This document shows positions 1 through 8,764 of a stretch of DNA of 12,721 bases, piece by piece. Position 1 is the stretch's first letter; every line of letters starts with the position of its first letter. This DNA is from Ignavibacteria bacterium UBA961. GTDB taxonomy: Bacteria; Bacteroidota; Ignavibacteria; Kapaibacteriales; UBA961. The stretch lies in the NCBI GenBank assembly GCA_002293005.1, contig DBCJ01000140.1:26026-38746 (forward strand), given 5' to 3'. Both the position numbers and the translations under genes were made by a program. The notes under the pieces were generated by a model that was given only the letters and a program-made list of their open reading frames with translations, was not told the origin of the DNA and did not search any database.

Positions 1-1470
1 AAAAAGGGTATCTATCATTTACAATCTCCTTTTGAACAATTTCAAAAAGATTTCTCCATCATTGCAACTGAACTTCGGAAACTCCATGTTTCATTGATTG
101 GTATTGATGATTCTGTAGTAATTGATGGATCTAAGATTAAGAAAAACGGTGGCTATGGTCTGATTAGATTATGCGGAAGTAATATCCTCATAAAAAATAT
201 CACTATAAAAAATGCATCATCGTACGGAATTGTGATTGGTCAACCATTTGCAAGAAGTACAAATGTCTTGATTGAGAATGTACATATTGACTCAACATTT
301 TCCCATGGTTTATTGATTGGTGATATCAATTCCAAATCTGATGACACAGTACTGATACGAAATTCACATTTCACAGAAACGAATCAGATGAATGCATGGG
401 GGAATTCAAATCAATGGGGAAGTGCTCTTAAATTATTTGGAGCTGGTCATATAATGGTGGATAGCTGTTACTTTGAACATAATTGGAGTGAAGCAATATC
501 AATCAACAATAGTCGATATGTCAAGATTATAAGATCACATTTCATAAACAATTTCGCACCATCGATTTATTGTGACATTGCACGAAATGTGACGATTGAG
601 CAAAATATGTTTATTGCAAATGCTGACAGCGTCATGTATAAAAAAGGGAAAAGGGGCATGGTTGCCATATTACTAAGCAGTGAAGCTTGGGATCCTCTTG
701 CTACAGATCACAAGACTTCAGACATTGATATATTTTCTAATATCTTTCTTGGTCAGAGTGGTGTCCTGGATTTATGGGAGGGAACGGTTTCATTTCTTCA
801 GACATCTGCTATTGAAAATGTACGATGTGCTTTCAATTCATCTTTTGGGATGTCATCAGGTAATAATTCTAATAATACAGGTATAATATCAACTGTGTTT
901 AGCTCTCCGATTCCTTTCAATAGGTCAATAAACAATGTTCTCATATACGGGAATATATTCTCCGTTGATCCATTAAAATGGCCTACAAGTCTATGGTTTC
1001 GAGCTCAACAGAATATAAGTCAAAAGTTTACATTCATTGGAAATCGATGGAACGCAGCATTTCCAAGTATTGGTAATTTTTCCAATGATGATACAAAGTT
1101 TTTACCAGACACATTTTCTACCAGATTTAATGAGTTAGTAGATTTAAGAAAAAAAGTAGCTGCGATAAATGAATGTAAATTTGATTATTGGGGAAGGCAA
1201 AGAGGGAATGATTCCACTTTTGCTGGTGCTTTTGAATTCAATGAAACTTTGTCAATATTAAATGAATCCAATCAAATTATATCCTCCTACCTATTCGCAT
1301 ACTTCCCTAATTCAAAATGCAACATTCCAAAGGATTGGAATTGTTCGGAAGTAATATGTTTAGGATTAAAAGGTGAATTATGGAAACTGAAAATAACTGA
1401 AAGGGATGAACAACTACTATTGCCGGGGAATGGTCCATATTTTCTATACCCTCAATCAAGAATACCTTAA
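1..1470 (+). CDS. Right-handed parallel beta-helix repeat protein (5' truncated by window)
   Basis: The reading frame is open from the first base of the window, so this is the 3' part of a longer gene. A TTG at 94 is only the first possible internal start. From about 110 to 1000 the protein is a chain of short strands with the rhythm of PbH1 beta-helix coils, such as 'NILIKNITIKNASSYGIVIG', 'NVLIENVHID', 'YVKIIRSHFINN' and 'NVTIEQNMFIAN'. Near 1180-1240 it carries 'DYWGRQRG...FAGAFEF', which resembles the 'D..G..R...DIGAyE' ending common in surface beta-helix proteins. About 75 further residues follow and end at the TAA at 1468-1470. Such helices are found in polysaccharide lyases, epimerases and adhesins. 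No catalytic residues can be assigned here, so the substrate is unknown. Any signal peptide lies outside the window. The gene looks more AT-rich than the genes to its right. It converges on the methyltransferase gene. Confidence 0.8.
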   Translation, partial: KKGIYHLQSPFEQFQKDFSIIATELRKLHVSLIGIDDSVVIDGSKIKKNGGYGLIRLCGSNILIKNITIKNASSYGIVIGQPFARSTNVLIENVHIDSTFSHGLLIGDINSKSDDTVLIRNSHFTETNQMNAWGNSNQWGSALKLFGAGHIMVDSCYFEHNWSEAISINNSRYVKIIRSHFINNFAPSIYCDIARNVTIEQNMFIANADSVMYKKGKRGMVAILLSSEAWDPLATDHKTSDIDIFSNIFLGQSGVLDLWEGTVSFLQTSAIENVRCAFNSSFGMSSGNNSNNTGIISTVFSSPIPFNRSINNVLIYGNIFSVDPLKWPTSLWFRAQQNISQKFTFIGNRWNAAFPSIGNFSNDDTKFLPDTFSTRFNELVDLRKKVAAINECKFDYWGRQRGNDSTFAGAFEFNETLSILNESNQIISSYLFAYFPNSKCNIPKDWNCSEVICLGLKGELWKLKITERDEQLLLPGNGPYFLYPQSRIP

Positions 1471-2144
1471 TTGAGGAATCTTTTCATAATTCTTTGCAAA
1501 CCATGTATATACTTTACAATTCTAGCATGCAATATTGTAAGATTACTGACAAATGCAGTGTTGAGAAACAATACATCAAAATGGGTATGCCTAGAAAACA
1601 CTATGCAGGCAAATCCGAGTGATTCGAGTCTTGAAATCACATCTAACACATCTTGTTCCATGTGCATTTCAGGTATGAAATCATGAAATTCAACAGTTAT
1701 CTGCTTTATTGAGCGAAGAAGCTCATCGGACATACCTCTGAATACTGCGATTTCAGCACCTTCTATATCCATTTTCAAGGCATCAATTCTTGAGATATCA
1801 TGTTTTTTGAGGAGTGAAGACATTGAAATCGTTGGTACTTCAATGGTTTGGGCATGCTCCTCGGTTTTTCGAATGAGAGAATTCGACTCCGGATTTTCAG
1901 AAAGGTGAAAAGACATCATTCCATCAGAATCTGAAGCGGCATAATGATATGTTCGGATATTTCTGGTTTGTTTGATGGATGCATATAATTCAGGCATGGC
2001 TTCTATCACATGACACATGCAATGATATCGCTCACTGATGATCGAACTGAATTCGCCTTTATGTCCGCCCAGGTCAATGATGATGCTGTCGGAATTCAAT
2101 AAACCATCATGAATATGATGGCCTCTTATACAGGGAAATGCCAT
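1467..2144 (-). CDS. FkbM family SAM-dependent methyltransferase
   Basis: A 225-residue protein if it starts at the ATG at 2144. An in-frame TTG at 2156 would add four residues, and neither start has a clear SD. The SAM-binding glycine-rich loop is 'IIIDLGGHKGEF' (about residues 21-32). The following acidic position is E48 in 'VIEAMP'. The FkbM hallmark 'KMDIEGAE' lies at residues 124-131. Family members O-methylate sugars or small secondary metabolites, so this enzyme probably decorates a glycan. The acceptor cannot be read from the sequence. The C-terminus (about the last 30 residues) is basic and hydrophobic. The gene converges with the beta-helix gene: both stop codons lie in the palindrome TTAA at 1467-1470, leaving no room for a separate terminator. 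It diverges from the PBP1A operon. Confidence 0.88.
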   Translation of the reverse strand: MAFPCIRGHHIHDGLLNSDSIIIDLGGHKGEFSSIISERYHCMCHVIEAMPELYASIKQTRNIRTYHYAASDSDGMMSFHLSENPESNSLIRKTEEHAQTIEVPTISMSSLLKKHDISRIDALKMDIEGAEIAVFRGMSDELLRSIKQITVEFHDFIPEMHMEQDVLDVISRLESLGFACIVFSRHTHFDVLFLNTAFVSNLTILHARIVKYIHGLQRIMKRFLN

Positions 2145-2229
2145 GGATTTACGCAAGATTGAATGATTAACTGCGTAAAGTTAGCGGTAATCCGAAGATT
2201 CACCAAGCAAAGTCCATGTTCTCCCGTAT

Positions 2230-2259
2230 ACAGACTATGGAGTCTGTCACTGCTTTTTT
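2230..2259 (+). terminator. Stem-loop followed by T-tract upstream of PBP1A
   Basis: A perfect 7-bp stem ACAGACT/AGTCTGT (2230-2236 and 2241-2247) closes a 4-nt ATGG loop. Six T residues follow at 2254-2259, separated from the stem by CACTGC. It resembles a weak intrinsic terminator or attenuator reading toward PBP1A. The separation between stem and T-tract lowers confidence. It lies in the divergent fkbM/PBP1A intergenic region (2145-2304). Confidence 0.3.
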
Positions 2260-2260
2260 G

Positions 2261-2268
2261 TAGTTTTG
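2261..2268 (+). promoter_or_regulatory. Candidate Bacteroidetes-type -7 promoter element for the PBP1A operon
   Basis: TAGTTTTG matches the Bacteroidetes -7 consensus TAnnTTTG exactly and is followed by C. Transcription would start near 2273, giving a leader of about 30 nt before the PBP1A start. No convincing -33 TTTG is visible at the usual distance upstream, where the stem-loop sits. The motif is short, so a chance match is possible. Confidence 0.35.
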
Positions 2269-2304
2269 CCATTATTTTCGGGCACTTAGCATCATGTCGG
2301 ATGA

Positions 2305-4452
2305 ATGTATATGACTGTAAAGAAATTACTTTTGATCAGCATCGGGGCAATCCTCTTTTTACTATTGGGGATGACAATCTATATCACTGTATCTATAGTT
2401 GATGAACTACCATCATTTGACCAACTTGAGAATCCACCGCAAGAATTGGCAACAAAAGTATTGAGTTCGGATGGAAAGATTCTTGATATGTTTTTCATCA
2501 AAAAACGCTCAAATATCCCATATGACAGCATTCCTAAAGATGTGATCAATGCATTGATTGCCACAGAGGATCGTGCTTTTTATGATCATTGGGGCATACA
2601 TCCAATGCGCATTGCCAAAGCTTTCGTGAAAAATATCATTGCATTCAGAGCAAAGGAAGGAGCTTCAACTCTATCTCAACAGCTAGCGAGAAATTTATTC
2701 TTGAACCGCGAAGTAAGCATCACGAGAAAGCTCAAAGAAGCCATAACCGCCGTAAAAATTGAGCAAACCTATACCAAAAAAGAAATCCTTGAATTGTATT
2801 GCAATACAGTGTATTTCGGTAAAGGTGCTTATGGAATTCAAGTGGCATCTGAATTGTATTTCAAGAAAAGTCCTCGCCAGCTTACCACGGCAGAATGTGC
2901 CTATTTGATTGCATTATTGAAAGGTCCTGAAAACTACTCAGCCATTGGAAATTATGAGAAAGCCTTGAAAAGAAGGAATCTTGTTCTGTCCATGATGGCG
3001 GACATGGGGTATTTGGAAGAAGATCAATATTATTCATCTCTCATACAGCCCATCTTTTTGAATAGAGGAAGGCTCGGCATGAAAGAGGAATCGATTGCCC
3101 CGCATTTTGTTGAAATGATTCGTCAGGCTTTGGAAAAGGATGATCAATTCAATTTGCAGGAAAATAATCTTTATCGAGATGGACTGGTGATTTTCACCAC
3201 GCTTGATTCTCGCATTCAGCAATCGGCTAATGAAGCTGTGCAAGAACATCTTGCTGGATTTCAGGAGACATTTCGGAAGAATTGGAGCTGGAAAGGAAAG
3301 CAAAAATTGCTCAATTCCCTTATCAGACAAGCCGTCATGGAAAAACCGGAATATCTGAGTTTATCAGATCCCGCAAAGAAAGAACAAATGATGCAAGAAG
3401 CAATGAAGAATCAGAAATTCATTGATTCCGTAAAGCTCAAAGCCACGACCATTCAAACCGGAGTGAATGTGATTGATCCCATGACCGGACATATCGTGGC
3501 AATGGTCGGCTCTTCACCCGAAGGACTCGCCTTGGCCGGTGATTCAAGATATACACTGAATCATGCCGTTCAAATCAAAAGACAACCGGGTTCTTCATTC
3601 AAACCATTTGTCTATGCAAGTGCCATGTTGAATGGACTCACTCCTGAATCATCTATTGAAAGCGGACCATTTTCCTATACATTACCTTCCGGCGGAGTAT
3701 GGAGTCCAAGCGGTTCTTCCAGCGGCCCTATTTCACTTGCAGGAGGTTTGCGCTATTCCATCAATACCGTTGCCGCGCGATTGATAACTGAACATACATC
3801 TCCTTCTGAAGTCATAGCCCTTGCGCATAGAATGGGAATCAAGTCCGATTTAGATCCATTTCCTACAATAGCATTAGGAGCAGAAGAAGTGACTCCGCTT
3901 GAGATGACCTCTGCATTTGGTACTTTTCTCAATCACGGCATCAGTATTGATCCAGTATATATTCAAAGAATTGAGGATAAGCGAGGAAAGGTCATATATC
4001 AGAGAAGCAGACAAATCAATTTGGTTGATGCTCTAAGACCTGATATCGCCAAAGCTATGGTAAAAATGATGCGTGGTGTTGTAACCGGTGGCACTGCCTC
4101 TTCCATTCGATCATTTTTCTCTTATGATGCTGCAGGCAAAACCGGTACAACCAATGACTATGCCGATGCCTGGTTTGTTGGACTCACTCCGCAATTGGCA
4201 GCAGGTGTTTGGGTCGGATTTGATGACAGGCGAATCAAATTCACCGGTTGGTATGGTCAGGGTGGGAAAGCAGCCGCTCCAATCTGGGGTAGAATGATGC
4301 AGAAAGTGTATTCTAAACCCGGCATGCAATATCGATTGAAGAGTTTTGGATTCACTCCGGCAGATTCATCGGAAATGTCGGATTCAAAAGAATTGATAGA
4401 AGAAAATACAATACCCAAAAAATTACAAGACAAGAATCTGGAATTCGAATAA
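2305..4452 (+). CDS. mrcA: Class A penicillin-binding protein 1A (glycosyltransferase/transpeptidase)
   Basis: A bifunctional peptidoglycan synthase that polymerises lipid II and cross-links the strands in the periplasm. An N-terminal membrane anchor covers about residues 8-32. The GT51 glycosyltransferase domain shows 'TEDRAFYDHWG' with catalytic Glu88, 'GASTLSQQLARN' at 119-130 and 'KEILELYCNTVYFGKGAYGI'. The transpeptidase has the SxxK motif S430-S-F-K433 in 'QPGSSFKPF', the SxN motif S485-I-N487, and K612-T-G614 in 'AGKTGTTNDYADAWFVG'. All catalytic motifs are intact, and 715 residues is normal for the family. The ATG at 2305 is used; another ATG two codons later (2311) is equally possible. 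The gene opens the six-gene operon, and its TAA overlaps the next ATG by one base (TAATG at 4450-4454). A polar tail of about 35 residues follows the transpeptidase domain. Confidence 0.95.
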   Translation: MYMTVKKLLLISIGAILFLLLGMTIYITVSIVDELPSFDQLENPPQELATKVLSSDGKILDMFFIKKRSNIPYDSIPKDVINALIATEDRAFYDHWGIHPMRIAKAFVKNIIAFRAKEGASTLSQQLARNLFLNREVSITRKLKEAITAVKIEQTYTKKEILELYCNTVYFGKGAYGIQVASELYFKKSPRQLTTAECAYLIALLKGPENYSAIGNYEKALKRRNLVLSMMADMGYLEEDQYYSSLIQPIFLNRGRLGMKEESIAPHFVEMIRQALEKDDQFNLQENNLYRDGLVIFTTLDSRIQQSANEAVQEHLAGFQETFRKNWSWKGKQKLLNSLIRQAVMEKPEYLSLSDPAKKEQMMQEAMKNQKFIDSVKLKATTIQTGVNVIDPMTGHIVAMVGSSPEGLALAGDSRYTLNHAVQIKRQPGSSFKPFVYASAMLNGLTPESSIESGPFSYTLPSGGVWSPSGSSSGPISLAGGLRYSINTVAARLITEHTSPSEVIALAHRMGIKSDLDPFPTIALGAEEVTPLEMTSAFGTFLNHGISIDPVYIQRIEDKRGKVIYQRSRQINLVDALRPDIAKAMVKMMRGVVTGGTASSIRSFFSYDAAGKTGTTNDYADAWFVGLTPQLAAGVWVGFDDRRIKFTGWYGQGGKAAAPIWGRMMQKVYSKPGMQYRLKSFGFTPADSSEMSDSKELIEENTIPKKLQDKNLEFE

Positions 4453-5114
4453 TGAATATACAAAGCCCAAGAACTTTCACCATGAAGGATGGAACAGAAA
4501 TTCCAATTGGAACTTTCTATTGCATCGGAAGAAATTACTCAGCACATGCAAAAGAAATGGGCGCATCTGTGCCTGATAAACCACTTGTATTTTTAAAACC
4601 CTCCACTGCCTATATTCCATTTGAAAATGCTGTGCTGACATGTCCTGTATTTTCCAAAGAATTGCATCATGAGGTAGAAATTGCGATTGTGATTGGTCAT
4701 GACATACCAATTGGATTGCAGAGCGGATTCGAAAAATACATTGCAGGTTATGGTATTGCCTTGGATTTGACTTTGCGAGATATTCAAAAGATTGCCAAAG
4801 AAAAAGGTGAGCCATGGGCAATTAGCAAAGGTTTTGCAGGATCGGCTCCCGTTTCGACAATACTTCCATTTTCAACATATCCTCATTTCACATTTTCTCT
4901 TTCCATCAATGGTGAAATTCGACAAAAAGGTGATACAAATGATATGGAAAGAACATTTGAACAACTCTTGGCATTTTGTCATTCCATATTTCATCTCAAA
5001 GCCGGCGATTGCATTCTTACGGGAACTCCCGAAGGCGTTGGCCCATTATATTCCGGAGATATCATTATAGCCCAGATTGATGATTCTTTGAAAATGCAAT
5101 GCACAATAGCATAA
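4452..5114 (+). CDS. FAH-family hydrolase, FAHD1/YcgM-like acylpyruvase
   Basis: A 220-residue single-domain member of the fumarylacetoacetate hydrolase superfamily, close to the usual FAHD1/YcgM length. 'CIGRNYSAHAKEMG' (24-37) holds the likely catalytic dyad His32/Glu35. The metal ligands are Glu74 and Glu76 in 'HHEVEIAIVIG' and Asp105 in 'ALDLTLRD'. Lys126 lies in 'EPWAISKGF'. 'LTGTPEGVGPL' near 193-203 is the family's C-terminal signature. Relatives hydrolyse acylpyruvates or decarboxylate oxaloacetate using Mg2+ or Mn2+, in the cytoplasm. The start overlaps the PBP1A stop, which suggests translational coupling. No link between this activity and cell-wall or exopolysaccharide synthesis is obvious, so its place here may be a matter of operon packing. 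Confidence 0.9.
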   Translation: MNIQSPRTFTMKDGTEIPIGTFYCIGRNYSAHAKEMGASVPDKPLVFLKPSTAYIPFENAVLTCPVFSKELHHEVEIAIVIGHDIPIGLQSGFEKYIAGYGIALDLTLRDIQKIAKEKGEPWAISKGFAGSAPVSTILPFSTYPHFTFSLSINGEIRQKGDTNDMERTFEQLLAFCHSIFHLKAGDCILTGTPEGVGPLYSGDIIIAQIDDSLKMQCTIA

Positions 5115-5128
5115 TAGAGATCCAATCC

Positions 5129-6487
5129 ATGAATCATACCTCGCTCAATACTATTTTCATAGCAGTCATTTCGCTTCTATTGTTTGGATGCTCAAGTCTC
5201 ACCAATATGGGTGGCATAGATGAGATGATCACAAGAACAGAGAAGGATATTTATACCAGAACTTTGCGCGATACAGCAATCATTGATGCCGTCAGAAATG
5301 CTCCTGGTCAAAGAGATAATGGCATAGTGTATCCAACTTCGCGTATCGTGGAGATGAGAAGAGATGTGATGCAGGTTGATTCTTCCACGACGAGAGATTA
5401 TCCTAATTTCATTCGCATCGGTTTACTTGAAACCATTGGAATAGTAGGTGGTGGTTCAATGCAAAATTCTCTCAATGGAGGATTATTTGGAATCTTTGGA
5501 TATTTCAATCGCGACTATGATAATAGAAGGGCACCATCAACCAGTAATATTTTCCCCGGCGCGATTTATCGTATCGGAATCATGGAGAAAAGACTCCGCT
5601 GGTTCAATGATGATCCCGATTGGACCTTGGGGACGCATTATTATGAATCCATCATTGGCGACAATAGATCCAATAATACGCTGACAGGCATTGCACCGAT
5701 CTATATTAGGAAGCGATTCTTTATTAAAGAAACGATTCCATATGTGGCCATAACACCTGCAATCGGTTTTTCTCTCTTTCCTGACCCATATGTCAATATT
5801 AGTGTTTCCGGTGATTTAGGATCCATCGGTGGCATGAATCTTCGTACATATATCGGTGTGGCAATTCCATTCATTGCTAAAAACTATATCCCTTATGCCG
5901 GAATCGGTACATCATTTCTTGATTTCTTCAATCGCGTACCCGAAACTGAAAAAGAATGGAAATATCATGAACATTCCGGTTGGCAAATTGGATTGGCAAG
6001 TGTTATGGGAGCTTTTTCCAATGCTGAAAAACCATTCTTTGATCCGAACACGAATACTCCTTTCAAAGGTATAATCGCTCGACTTGCTCCGGCTTCGATG
6101 TTTATTCCATTGGGGAATAACAAATTCACTTTGGGAACTTCACTCTTTAATCTCTTGCTCTTTGGCAATAGCGAAGGAGGCATAGGAATATTGCCAATCA
6201 GAATAGGGTATTGGCAAAATGTGATCTCTGATGATGCTGTCGTGGAGCCATTCTTGGAATACAATTATTATCCCACAAATATGGTTCACATGGGAGCCAA
6301 ATTGGCATTCCGCATCAGCAAGCAAATCAATGCTTTTTTGCAGGCAGGTTATTCCTCGGGCTCACAAATAGCACAACTCAATGATACATTCAATACGCTT
6401 CGTGACTTTGACATTTATTATATCGGCTTGGGGATAGGTTTGTATGACAGGATATTCTACAAGGATGAAATGCGCTATGGCAAGTAA
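5129..6487 (+). CDS. Unrecognised lipoprotein with outer-membrane beta-barrel character
   Basis: The frame is open from 5099, but the ATG at 5129 puts a clean lipoprotein signal at the N-terminus: a hydrophobic stretch ending 'SLLLFGCSS', with the acylated Cys at residue 21. This start gives 452 residues and a 14-nt gap after the FAH stop. From about residue 95 the protein is rich in alternating hydrophobic/polar strands joined by Gly/Asn/Asp turns, for example 'IPYVAITPAIGFSLFPDPY', 'NYIPYAGIGTSFLDFF' and 'INAFLQAGYSSG'. It ends with 'YYIGLGIGLYDRIFY', like the last strand of a barrel. I do not recognise the family. Its position just upstream of the export protein and co-polymerase suggests an accessory, perhaps a translocation partner, for polysaccharide export. 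That role is inference. A lipobox combined with a barrel-like body is unusual. Confidence 0.75.
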   Translation: MNHTSLNTIFIAVISLLLFGCSSLTNMGGIDEMITRTEKDIYTRTLRDTAIIDAVRNAPGQRDNGIVYPTSRIVEMRRDVMQVDSSTTRDYPNFIRIGLLETIGIVGGGSMQNSLNGGLFGIFGYFNRDYDNRRAPSTSNIFPGAIYRIGIMEKRLRWFNDDPDWTLGTHYYESIIGDNRSNNTLTGIAPIYIRKRFFIKETIPYVAITPAIGFSLFPDPYVNISVSGDLGSIGGMNLRTYIGVAIPFIAKNYIPYAGIGTSFLDFFNRVPETEKEWKYHEHSGWQIGLASVMGAFSNAEKPFFDPNTNTPFKGIIARLAPASMFIPLGNNKFTLGTSLFNLLLFGNSEGGIGILPIRIGYWQNVISDDAVVEPFLEYNYYPTNMVHMGAKLAFRISKQINAFLQAGYSSGSQIAQLNDTFNTLRDFDIYYIGLGIGLYDRIFYKDEMRYGK

Positions 6488-7109
6488 GAATATAGCGCGT
6501 TTATTCTTGACAGGATTCACTGCTTCCATGGTTCTTTTGAGCGGATGCATGGAGTATTTGGATAGTTTATTGCCACCTGCACCCGATTCATTTGAATGGA
6601 GAAGCGGTTTTTTTGTTCGTTGTTTGGGACAAGTCTTATCTCCGCTTGAAACAGTCGATATCGTCTATGAAAATGGATATGTCTTGAAAGAAGATGGCAG
6701 AGTAGCGCTCTCTGTACCAAGAATAACAGATTTTCGTTTGCTCATGAATGCATCTGTATTGAAAGGCGATGGGCTAAGAGTTATTCTCAGAAAAACAATC
6801 AAAGGTGATTCAACTTTGCCGGGAATTACATTCGATTATACCCAAAAAGGTGTACTTATTCGTGATGGTGAGCGGATAGTGATGCAAACAGACACCATTA
6901 AAGCAGTTCCCGGTGTGGAAGAACTGATTAAAATTGACTCAGAAGGAAAAACCATCAGAATTGAGATAGGTTGCGCAAAACCATGTATATTTACGACCGA
7001 AAGCCTTGGTACGGAGTTCGTTTTCACGAATTCTTTGCCAAATTCCAAAGTTGCAGTCAATGGTCTGGAATTCCTTCCCATGCGACTCACAAGACCAAGC
7101 ATTCGATGA
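6477..7109 (+). CDS. Unrecognised small lipoprotein
   Basis: Three in-frame ATGs lie at 6444, 6465 and 6477. The ATG at 6477 is preferred because it gives a compact signal peptide, 'MASKNIARLFLTGF...VLLSGC', with the lipid-bearing Cys at residue 24, and because AAGGA sits at 6461-6465. It overlaps the upstream gene by 11 nt. The mature part (about 187 residues) is predicted by eye to be mostly beta strands with no transmembrane segment, and it carries three further Cys, two of them in 'GCAKPC'. No family is recognised. It ends with TGA at 7107-7109, overlapping the next ATG as ATGA. The tight coupling to the SLBB export protein suggests an envelope partner of that exporter; this is inference. 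Confidence 0.75.
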   Translation: MASKNIARLFLTGFTASMVLLSGCMEYLDSLLPPAPDSFEWRSGFFVRCLGQVLSPLETVDIVYENGYVLKEDGRVALSVPRITDFRLLMNASVLKGDGLRVILRKTIKGDSTLPGITFDYTQKGVLIRDGERIVMQTDTIKAVPGVEELIKIDSEGKTIRIEIGCAKPCIFTTESLGTEFVFTNSLPNSKVAVNGLEFLPMRLTRPSIR

Positions 7110-8764
7110 TCATGATGAAATATTTGTATTCGATTCTCCTTTCTTTATTCTTATTCCTGTTCCAAGGGAATATTATCACTGCTCAAGTTACGGGAGCAAT
7201 CAAACTGCCTAAACCCGGAATGATGAAACCGGGAGAATATGACACCACCGCAATCGAAAAAGCAGAACTTCTTTCCAAAGAAACACTTGGTTTGGTTGAA
7301 ACTCCGATTGATCCGGCTCAATATTTTCTTGGACCGAATGATATTTTGACTGTTTTCATCGCGCCAATTCTATACAAACCGGAAGTTCCATCCCATATGG
7401 ACATACCTGTTTCTCCCGATGGAAGAATCATCATCCCAGGTATAGGCGCCATTAGGATTGGTGGTTTATCTCTTTTGGATGCGGAAACTTTGGTAAGTAC
7501 GGAAGTGATGAAAGTATTAAAAACTCCGTCGGTTTCTTTATCACTTCGAAAAATGCGCACATTCAAAGTGTTTGTGAGAGGGGCCATTCGAAAACCGGGA
7601 ATCATTCCTGCCACTCCTGCAGACCGAGTATCTGAAATCATAGATAGAGCAGGTGGATTGATGTATGATGCATCAATTAGAAAAATCATCATCACTCGTT
7701 CAGCGTCATCTTCCCAAACTCAATCAATTCCTGTTGATTTGCACGATTTCTTTTACAAAGGTGACAAAACAGGAAATCCATTCTTGAATGGAGGAGATGT
7801 GATATTTGTTCCGGCTCAATCTTCAAATTTGACTTATGAAGTTAGCGGCGAAGTTGGCAAACCCGGAACATTCGAGTTTAAAGAAGGTGAAATGCTTTCA
7901 ACTGCGATTATATCTGCAGGCGGATTGCTCGAAACAGCTCGAATGGATTCCATAGAAATTTCAAGATTCAATGAAGATAATCGAACCATCAAAACTTGGT
8001 TTGTCAATGCAAGTGATGCAGATTTTGCATTGGAATCAGGCGACAGAATAGCAATTCGCAAGAAATATGAATGGAGAAAACCGCATACAGTTTCAATTAC
8101 TGGTGAAGTCATGAAACCCGGACGCTATGCGATTGATCCAGAATCCGTGAACATACATGAATTGATTGAAAGAGCGGGTGGATTAACCAAAGAGGCATAT
8201 CCTCAGAGTTCACTGTTGATCAGACAAAGTGATGACAATAATGTGTATGACATTGAATATTGGAGATTGATGGCACTTCCTCCCGATGCACTTTCAGAAA
8301 GAGAAAAAGCATTCATGCGGGAAAAGAAAAGAGAGATTCGCGGTATGATTGCTGTCGATTTTTCTTCACAAAAGTCAAAAGGTATTTCTCAAATGCCTCT
8401 TGAGCATGAGGACTCCATTCATATCACCAGAAAAAAAGATTTCATCAATGTGTTCGGTAAAGTGAAAAATCCCGGTAGAATTAAATTCAATCCTCAATTT
8501 TCTTATCTTGATTATATCAAATCAGCCGGTGGATTTTCCACTCGTGCAGATGAAGATGAAACTTTGATTTTGAAACAAAGAGGCGAGCAATTCATTGCTG
8601 AAGATGATGAATATGAATTGCAACCAGGTGATCAAATCTTGGTCCCTGAGATTCCGGAGTCCAAAGTGACATTCACGCAGATTCTCAGCATGGCCTTAAC
8701 AATTACCGCACAGATTGTGACAGTCGTTGGGGTTTTGTATACATTATCTCAACAATCAAAATGA
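7106..8764 (+). CDS. Polysaccharide export outer-membrane protein (OPX/Wza-like, four SLBB domains)
   Basis: The frame is open from 6971, but the ATG at 7106 overlaps the preceding TGA (ATGA) and begins a signal peptide. ATGs at 7112 and 7115 are alternatives. The product is 552 residues. The signal peptide is cleaved probably after 'ITA' at residue 26. There is no lipobox Cys, unlike Wza. The Poly_export domain is at about 72-148 ('YFLGPNDILTVFI...VSPDGRIIIPGIG'). Four SLBB modules begin near 153, 244, 329 and 447, each showing 'V.G.V.KPG' and a later 'AGG'. The C-terminus (about 523-552) is a hydrophobic helix, 'ILSMALTITAQIVTVVGVLY', which could play the part of Wza's outer-membrane helix. 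The family forms the periplasmic and outer-membrane channel for capsule or exopolysaccharide. It is coupled to the downstream co-polymerase gene by another ATGA overlap. Confidence 0.92.
   Translation: MIMMKYLYSILLSLFLFLFQGNIITAQVTGAIKLPKPGMMKPGEYDTTAIEKAELLSKETLGLVETPIDPAQYFLGPNDILTVFIAPILYKPEVPSHMDIPVSPDGRIIIPGIGAIRIGGLSLLDAETLVSTEVMKVLKTPSVSLSLRKMRTFKVFVRGAIRKPGIIPATPADRVSEIIDRAGGLMYDASIRKIIITRSASSSQTQSIPVDLHDFFYKGDKTGNPFLNGGDVIFVPAQSSNLTYEVSGEVGKPGTFEFKEGEMLSTAIISAGGLLETARMDSIEISRFNEDNRTIKTWFVNASDADFALESGDRIAIRKKYEWRKPHTVSITGEVMKPGRYAIDPESVNIHELIERAGGLTKEAYPQSSLLIRQSDDNNVYDIEYWRLMALPPDALSEREKAFMREKKREIRGMIAVDFSSQKSKGISQMPLEHEDSIHITRKKDFINVFGKVKNPGRIKFNPQFSYLDYIKSAGGFSTRADEDETLILKQRGEQFIAEDDEYELQPGDQILVPEIPESKVTFTQILSMALTITAQIVTVVGVLYTLSQQSK

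Noticed and set aside
94..96. TTG at 94 as the true start of the beta-helix gene
   Set aside because: The frame is open and protein-like from base 1, with no stop before it, so the gene begins outside the window.
2163..2402. 79-codon plus-strand frame with a hydrophobic stretch ending 'GHLASC', resembling a lipoprotein signal
   Set aside because: It has no SD, overlaps about 100 nt of PBP1A in another frame, and spans the stem-loop and promoter-like motif. The residues after the Cys show no protein-like pattern.
5099..5128. Upstream start for the 452-residue lipoprotein
   Set aside because: It overlaps the FAH gene and adds a polar decapeptide before the signal peptide. The ATG at 5129 gives a standard lipoprotein signal.
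6971..7105. Extended N-terminus (45 codons) for the OPX protein from an upstream ATG
   Set aside because: It overlaps the preceding lipoprotein gene by 139 nt and would bury the signal peptide. The ATG at 7106 forms an ATGA junction and begins the signal peptide.
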